The notes beneath the pieces are model-generated. The model ran no database searches and was not told the origin of the DNA. It was given only the letters and a program-made list of their open reading frames with translations. Source: JAIRMO01 sp046533115 (GTDB lineage Bacteria; Spirochaetota; Spirochaetia; Treponematales; Breznakiellaceae). Taken from it: a DNA stretch of 64,000 nt. The stretch's first letter is position 1. Each line of letters starts with the position of its first letter. This document shows positions 59,532 through 64,000 of the stretch, piece by piece. Where the stretch lies: contig NZ_JAJQRC010000013.1 in NCBI RefSeq assembly GCF_046533115.1, forward strand, positions 1 through 64,000. The letters are read 5' to 3'. Position numbers and translations under genes: made by a program.

Positions 59532-60551
59532 ATGATCCGGTATTTACGGGCGTCCTTGGTGATCGTGCTTTCCCTTGCCCTGATCCTGGCCTTTTTTTGG
59601 GGGCTCCTCTCGGGTTCCGTGGGGTTTACTCCCCAAGAACTATACCGGGCTTTTCTTTTTTTGTTTAATCCTGCAGGGGAGGATACCGCGGCCCTGATCC
59701 TCTTCGAAATCCGGCTGCCCCGGCTGATCCTGGCCATAGCTGTGGGGGCATCCCTGGCCGTTTCCGGCGCGGCCTTTCAGGGGATATTCAGAAATTCCCT
59801 GGCAGACCCCTATGTGATAGGCGCCTCCTCCGGGGCGGCCCTGGGGGCAGCCCTGGCAATTACCCTGGGGTTTTCCCTGGCAGGCCCCCTGTCGGCGGTG
59901 TCCCTCTGCGCCTTTGCGGGGGCCCTGGGGGCGGTATGCCTGGCCTTTGTTATCGCCCGGAGCGTGGGGAATCCTCCCCCCACCGCGGCCCTGCTCCTGG
60001 CCGGGGCGGCCCTGGGGGCGTTTTTTTCCGCCCTCCTGTCCCTGATCCTGGTTTTGAAAGACCGGGACCTTTACCGGGTGTACTACTGGCTTCTGGGCAG
60101 CCTGAACGGGGCCTCCTGGGTCGAATTGCCCGCGGTCCTGCCGGTGATGTTCCTGGGCTGCGTGCTGGTTTTTCTGGGCTGCCGTCCCCTGGACCTGCTC
60201 CTCCAGGGGGAGGAGGTGGCGGAGAGTCTGGGAATAGATGTGCCCAAAACCAGGGGCTTTATCGCCCTGGGGGCTTCTTTGGCGGCGGCGGCGGCGGTCT
60301 CCGCCGCGGGTATCATCGGCTTTGTGGGCCTTATCGCCCCCCATGCGGTACGGATGATCACCGGGCCGGTCCATAAAAGGCTCCTCCCCGCTTCCGCCCT
60401 GATGGGGGCCCTCCTCCTGGTCCTGGCGGATATCGGCGCCCGTTCCCTGGGAACCATGGAATTTCCCATCGGCATCATCACCTCCCTGGGGGGCGCCCCC
60501 TTCTTTATCTATCTTTTGGCCCGCCATGGCCGGCGGCTGGGGCAGTTCTGA
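59532..60551 (+). CDS. FecCD/BtuC-type ABC permease (first cluster)
   Basis: 339 residues, about ten membrane segments, as expected for FecCD permeases that work as homodimers. Typical motifs: IRLPRLILAIAVGASLAVSG, GIFRNSLADPYVIGASSGAA, GFVGLIAPHAVRMITGPVHK and the C-terminal PIGIITSLGGAPFFIYLLAR. It begins 11 bases after the binding protein, with GGGGGGAT upstream, and shares one base with the following ATPase gene (TGATG). Confidence 0.93.
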   Translation: MIRYLRASLVIVLSLALILAFFWGLLSGSVGFTPQELYRAFLFLFNPAGEDTAALILFEIRLPRLILAIAVGASLAVSGAAFQGIFRNSLADPYVIGASSGAALGAALAITLGFSLAGPLSAVSLCAFAGALGAVCLAFVIARSVGNPPPTAALLLAGAALGAFFSALLSLILVLKDRDLYRVYYWLLGSLNGASWVELPAVLPVMFLGCVLVFLGCRPLDLLLQGEEVAESLGIDVPKTRGFIALGASLAAAAAVSAAGIIGFVGLIAPHAVRMITGPVHKRLLPASALMGALLLVLADIGARSLGTMEFPIGIITSLGGAPFFIYLLARHGRRLGQF

Positions 60552-61324
60552 TGGAAACCACCCCGCCCCAAGCGGATGCCGGAATTCCCCGGCTGGAACT
60601 GGAAAATCTCACCGTGGGCTTTAGGAAAAAGCCGGTGCTCTCCGGTATTTCCCTGGGGGTTAGGCCCGGGGAGCTGCTGGTTCTGGCCGGGCCCAACGGT
60701 TCCGGAAAAACAACCCTCCTTAAAACCATCGGCGGCATCCTCAGCCCCCTGGCGGGCCGGGTCCTGCTGGACGGGCGGGATACGGCCCTCATGGGAAAAC
60801 GGGAGAAGGCGGGGCAGATAAGCCTCCTTTTTCAGGGGACCAGTCCGGGTTGGCCCTTTACGGTGCAGGAGCTCATTGCCCAGGGGCGTTTTCCCTATCG
60901 GGGTATCTTCGGGGCGGAACACCCCGGGGATCAAAAGGCCGTGGCCCAGGCGATTACGGCCGCGGGCCTTTTGGGGTTTGAGGATAGGCCGGTGACGGAA
61001 CTTTCCGGCGGGGAATTCCAGCGGGTCCTCATCGCCCGGGCCATGGCCCAGGAGGCAAAGCTCCTGCTTTTAGATGAGCCCGCCAACACCCTGGACCCCA
61101 AGTACCAGCTTATGGTGATGACCCTGCTCCGCTCCATAACCGGTACCGGCGCCGGCGCCCTGGTCAGCCTCCACGACCTGAACCTGGCCCGTTTATACGC
61201 CGACCGGATCATCCTCATCGGAAACGGAACAATCGCCGCCCTGGGCCCCCCCCCAGAGGTCCTGCGGAAGGAGATCATCGGCAGGGTGTTTGATTTACCC
61301 CCGGACACTCCCTTTACCTGGTAA
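60551..61324 (+). CDS. BtuD/FecE-type ABC ATPase (first cluster)
   Basis: 257 residues. Walker A AGPNGSGKTTLLKTI, Q-loop LLFQGTSPGWPFTVQEL, signature LSGGEFQRVLIARAM, Walker B LLLLDEPANTLDPKY and the H-loop in SLHDLNLARLY. It completes the importer begun at 58606. Its stop is followed by the promoter of the second cluster at 61341. Confidence 0.94.
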   Translation: METTPPQADAGIPRLELENLTVGFRKKPVLSGISLGVRPGELLVLAGPNGSGKTTLLKTIGGILSPLAGRVLLDGRDTALMGKREKAGQISLLFQGTSPGWPFTVQELIAQGRFPYRGIFGAEHPGDQKAVAQAITAAGLLGFEDRPVTELSGGEFQRVLIARAMAQEAKLLLLDEPANTLDPKYQLMVMTLLRSITGTGAGALVSLHDLNLARLYADRIILIGNGTIAALGPPPEVLRKEIIGRVFDLPPDTPFTW

Positions 61325-61340
61325 ACTCCTTTATTTTTTA

Positions 61341-61369
61341 TTGACATTCCTGTATAACCCCCCTATGAT
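61341..61369 (+). promoter_or_regulatory. Promoter of the riboswitch-controlled cobalamin operon
   Basis: TTGACA at 61341-61346 and TATGAT at 61364-61369 with an exact 17-base spacer. The predicted transcript starts near 61376, at the 5' edge of the riboswitch. Confidence 0.75.
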
Positions 61370-61370
61370 A

Positions 61371-61636
61371 AAGGTCAGTGGAGAAACCCCTGGAGGTTTT
61401 TCCGGTGCAGGGATAACAGAATACGGTGCAATTCCGTTGCGGTCCCGCCACCGTAACCGGGGATGAAACGGGCGATAAAGGGATGCGCGGGTTTTGGCGC
61501 GCGCCCCTTGGTAGAGCCATTGCCGGAGCGGGCGGTTCGACGGGTAAAACCCGGTTGAACCGCCCGGCATCCGGTGAGAAGGCGTCCTGAGTAAGCGGAT
61601 CCGGAAGCCGGGAGACGGTCCCTGTGCCTATTACCC
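61371..61636 (+). promoter_or_regulatory. Cobalamin (B12) riboswitch
   Basis: The conserved aptamer parts are visible in order: GGTGCAATTCCGTTGCGGTC followed by CCGCCACCGTAACCGGGGA, a variable arm, CCGGTGAGAAGGCGTCCTGA, and the B12 box AAGCCGGGAGACGGTCCC at 61605-61622. It directly precedes a btuC-like gene. Cobalamin binding should turn off expression of the importer. Confidence 0.92.
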
Positions 61637-61665
61637 GAACCCTCGGCAGAAGGGTGATGAGGTTC
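61637..61665 (+). promoter_or_regulatory. Ribosome-binding-site-sequestering hairpin (expression platform)
   Basis: GAACC at 61637-61641 pairs with GGTTC at 61661-61665, and CCCT with AGGG inside, so the GAGG Shine-Dalgarno of the GTG start at 61670 is buried in the stem. No T-run is present, so control is probably at translation rather than termination. Confidence 0.55.
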
Positions 61666-61669
61666 CCTG

Positions 61670-62665
61670 GTGAAGACCCGCGGCGCGTTTTTTTTTATGC
61701 TGGCGGTATCGGTGCTGCTGGTACTGCTGCTTTTGTTCGGCCTTTTTTCGGGCAGCGTCAAGATCCCCTTGTCCCGTATGGGGGCCATTTTTACCGGGGC
61801 CGACCGGGACAGCCCTGCCGCCAGGATTGTGCTGGGGCTCCGGCTGCCCCGGATGGTGACGGCCCTCCTGGTGGGGATGATGTTGGCTTCGGCGGGGACC
61901 GTTTCCCAGGCCGTGTTCCGTAATCCCCTGGCGGACCCCTACGTAATCGGCATCAGTTCCGGCGCCATGGCCGGGGCGGCCCTGGCATTTATTTTGAAAC
62001 TCCCCGATTTTTTTTACGGGATCTTTGCCTTTGTTACCGCGGCGGGAACCGCCTTTCTCATCTTCCGTCTTTCCGGCCGGGAGGGGAAAACCGACACCGC
62101 GGGGATCCTCATCATCGGCGTGGCGGTATCCACCTTTTTGGGGGCCTTTACTTCTTTTTTTATGTATATGTCGGGGCAGGACGCCTACCGGATCGTGATC
62201 TGGACCATGGGTTACCTGGGGGGAGCCTCCTGGTTCCGGGCCGGCCTTTTGGCCGGGCCCCTGCTCCTGGGGATGTCCTACTTTTTGTACCACCGTCACG
62301 ACCTGGACGCCCTGCTTTTGGGGGATGACGAGGCCTTTTCCCTAGGACTGCCCGTGGGGGCCCTCAAGCGGCGGCTCCTCGCGGTGGTGAGTTTGATCGC
62401 CGCCTTTTCCGTGGCCTTTACAGGCATGATAGGCTTTGTGGGACTGATGGTGCCCCATGGGGTACGGCTCTGTGTGGGGAACAGCCACCGCCGCCTGCTG
62501 CCCCTGGCGGCGTATGCGGGGGGTGTGTTTTTGCTCCTCGCCGATATTTTGGCCCGGACCCTGCTGGCCCCCATCGAAATTCCCATCGGGGTGATCACCG
62601 CTTTTTTCGGGGCTCCCTTTTTTCTTTTTCTCGCCCTCAGGACCGGGCGGGGGGTGGCTCTATGA
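61670..62665 (+). CDS. btuC: Cobalamin ABC importer permease (second cluster)
   Basis: 331 residues, about ten membrane segments. Starts with GTG, seven bases after GAGG. FecCD motifs: LRLPRMVTALLVGMMLASAG, VFRNPLADPYVIGISSGAMA, GMIGFVGLMVPHGVRLCVGN and PIGVITAFFGAPFFLFLALR. It lies directly behind the B12 riboswitch, which makes a corrinoid the likely substrate. It overlaps the ATPase gene by four bases (ATGA). Only moderately similar to the permease at 59532, so probably not a recent duplicate. Confidence 0.93.
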   Translation: MKTRGAFFFMLAVSVLLVLLLLFGLFSGSVKIPLSRMGAIFTGADRDSPAARIVLGLRLPRMVTALLVGMMLASAGTVSQAVFRNPLADPYVIGISSGAMAGAALAFILKLPDFFYGIFAFVTAAGTAFLIFRLSGREGKTDTAGILIIGVAVSTFLGAFTSFFMYMSGQDAYRIVIWTMGYLGGASWFRAGLLAGPLLLGMSYFLYHRHDLDALLLGDDEAFSLGLPVGALKRRLLAVVSLIAAFSVAFTGMIGFVGLMVPHGVRLCVGNSHRRLLPLAAYAGGVFLLLADILARTLLAPIEIPIGVITAFFGAPFFLFLALRTGRGVAL

Positions 62666-63447
62666 GCCTTGCGGCGGAGCAGGTGAGTTTTGCCTACTAC
62701 GGCAGGCCGGTGCTCAGGGAAATATCCCTCACCATAGAGCCGGGGGAATTCCTGGGCTTCCTCGGTCCCAATGGTTCGGGAAAATCAACCTTTCTCAAAA
62801 TCATTCTGGGGTATCTGAAACCTTCCCGGGGGCGGATCCTTTTCTCCGGAACCCATACCCTTCCTAATCAGGAGGAACGCTCCCGGCGGATCGCCTTTTT
62901 GCCCCAAAACCCGGTCCTCCACGGCTCCCTCCTGGTAAAGGAGGTGATCGTCCTGGGCAGGCTTCCCCACATCAAGGATCGCTGGGCCGGTTACGGAAAA
63001 AGCGATTGGGCCAAGGTTGCGGAAGTGATGGAGATCCTGGGGATAAGCGGCCTGGCGGATCGAAAGGTGACGGAACTTTCCGGCGGGGAACGGCAAAAGG
63101 TGATCATCGGCCGCTGTCTGGTGCAGGAGGGGGATATCCTGCTCCTGGACGAGGTAAGCTCGGGGCTGGATCTTAACCATACCATAGAGATCATGGAATT
63201 CATGCGGCAAAAGTCCGGAAAAGAAGGGAAAACCATCATAGCGGTCCTCCACGATTTGAATCTGGCCTCCCAGTACTGTGACCGGATCGTGCTGCTCAAG
63301 GAGGGCTGCCTGCGGTATCAGGGCGGTCCCCGGGAAGTTATTACCGGAAACATGGTGGAGGAGATCTACGGCATCCGGGCGCTCATACAAACCGACGGGG
63401 AGGGGCGGCCGGTGGTGCTGCCCAGGCGGAATAACGGGGAGGACTGA
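62662..63447 (+). CDS. btuD: Cobalamin ABC importer ATPase (second cluster)
   Basis: 261 residues. Walker A LGPNGSGKSTFLKII, Q-loop FLPQNPVLHGSLLVKEV, signature LSGGERQKVIIGRCL, Walker B ILLLDEVSSGLDLNH and H-loop VLHDLNLASQY. Translation is coupled to the permease. The binding protein gene begins three bases after its stop. Confidence 0.94.
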   Translation: MSLAAEQVSFAYYGRPVLREISLTIEPGEFLGFLGPNGSGKSTFLKIILGYLKPSRGRILFSGTHTLPNQEERSRRIAFLPQNPVLHGSLLVKEVIVLGRLPHIKDRWAGYGKSDWAKVAEVMEILGISGLADRKVTELSGGERQKVIIGRCLVQEGDILLLDEVSSGLDLNHTIEIMEFMRQKSGKEGKTIIAVLHDLNLASQYCDRIVLLKEGCLRYQGGPREVITGNMVEEIYGIRALIQTDGEGRPVVLPRRNNGED

Positions 63448-63449
63448 GC

Positions 63450-64000
63450 ATGGACAAAAAACAAGCCCCTGCGGGATTCGGGATGATCCTGCCGATCCTG
63501 GCATGCCTCTGTTTGGGGGCGTGCGGGGGCAAGGAGACGGCAAACCGCGAAAACAGCGGAGAGCGGCAAAACACCGGGGAGCGGGCCCTCTACTGGCAGG
63601 TACTCACCGAGAAGGGGGGTGAATATATTGTTGACCGGGAGGGCAATAAAATACCCCTGACCCGCTACCGGCGGATCGTCCTCTTCTCCCCGGGGGCGAT
63701 AGAAACCCTGTACCTCATCGGCGCCGAGGATTCCATCGCGGCGATCCCCTCGGTCCGGGGCTATATCTGGCCGGAAGAAAAAACCAAACTGCTTCCGGTG
63801 GTGGGCAGTACCTCCCGGCCTAATGTGGAAACGATTATCGCCTTTGAGCCGGATCTTATCATCGGTAACACCATGACCTCCGAGCTTATCGCGGATTTTA
63901 ACCGCCGGGGTTATCGGGCGATTATCCACGGGGCATATTTTATAGAAGATATTTTTAACAGCACCCTCCTTATGGGCCGGCTTACAGGCCGGGCAACGGA
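63450..64000 (+). CDS. btuF: Cobalamin-binding lipoprotein of the second cluster (3' end outside window)
   Basis: The frame is open to the end of the window (183 codons visible). The signal peptide MDKKQAPAGFGMILPILACL then CLGAC has a lipobox, followed by a polar spacer (GGKETANRENSGERQ). The binding domain begins YRRIVLFSPGAIETLYLIGA and continues VVGSTSRPNVETIIAFEPDL, then IIGNTM, a TroA/BtuF-type fold. Third gene of the riboswitch operon. Unlike the first cluster's protein it is lipid-anchored. Confidence 0.88.
   Translation, partial: MDKKQAPAGFGMILPILACLCLGACGGKETANRENSGERQNTGERALYWQVLTEKGGEYIVDREGNKIPLTRYRRIVLFSPGAIETLYLIGAEDSIAAIPSVRGYIWPEEKTKLLPVVGSTSRPNVETIIAFEPDLIIGNTMTSELIADFNRRGYRAIIHGAYFIEDIFNSTLLMGRLTGRAT

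Noticed and set aside
1..64000. tRNA, rRNA or CRISPR features
   Set aside because: No cloverleaf, rRNA-like conserved segment or regularly spaced repeat array was found on reading both strands.

Overview
The window looks like a chromosomal segment of a spirochaete, most likely a Treponema of the termite-gut type. This is an inference. It rests on the many binding-protein ABC importers for oligosaccharides, lipoproteins with relaxed lipoboxes (LSGC, FGSC, YTSC), a GTP-type PEP carboxykinase, cobalamin uptake genes, chitobiose phosphorylase, and GC-rich genes mixed with AT-rich islands. No rRNA, tRNA, CRISPR array or prophage was seen.

Layout. 1-7244: tail of an Rpn-type nuclease/transposase gene, gltB-gltD glutamate synthase, then a composite intergenic repeat. 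7245-9110: an XRE regulator divergent from a repetitive lipoprotein, followed by stacked terminator hairpins. 9393-13714: a sugar ABC importer (two permeases, binding lipoprotein) with a Gfo/Idh/MocA oxidoreductase. 13823-15384: a damaged region with an orphan ribbon-helix-helix antitoxin cut by an internally deleted IS3-family element. 15529-21730: pckG, a cyclic-nucleotide-binding protein, a large membrane protein with a spermidine-synthase-like domain, and a PCMT-family methyltransferase. 21851-25987: a second sugar importer with an amidohydrolase. 26227-28011: a LysM/PKD/C39-like membrane protein. 28236-35166: ychF divergent from a three-gene operon (MFS-HEAT fusion, SH3 lipoprotein, ABC-F ATPase). 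35183-40645: a GH30 glycosidase operon with its own importer and a divergent AraC regulator. 40728-47361: galE, an M20 peptidase and potABCD. 47553-48728: two small hypothetical genes and a vapC remnant. 48794-54720: a GH94 chitobiose phosphorylase divergent from a third importer. 54982-57106: a class III aminotransferase, a coding remnant and a small membrane protein. 57169-64000: folC followed by one BtuFCD-like importer, then a cobalamin riboswitch controlling a second BtuCDF-like importer that runs off the window end.

The genes fit a fermentative heterotroph. Several importers bring in oligosaccharides that are cut by a hydrolase (GH30) or a phosphorylase (GH94). PEP carboxykinase links PEP and oxaloacetate, GltBD assimilates ammonia, and corrinoid uptake is duplicated.

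The most interesting structure lies between the genes. Three or four genes (ychF, the MFS-HEAT gene, galE, folC) have a good -10 box six to eight bases before ATG and no Shine-Dalgarno, which predicts leaderless mRNAs. A roughly 150-bp element with inverted ends occurs three times, and a 12-bp motif lies just behind three stop codons. Hairpins flank the binding-protein gene in four ABC operons. Two genes have excellent ribosome binding sites but ATA or ATT where the start codon should be. The AraC regulator carries a perfect 27-bp in-frame tandem duplication in its DNA-binding region. I did not find a clearly new multi-gene defence or mobile system; the closest to undescribed are the MFS-HEAT/SH3-lipoprotein/ABC-F operon and the spermidine-synthase-like membrane protein with its cyclic-nucleotide-binding partner.
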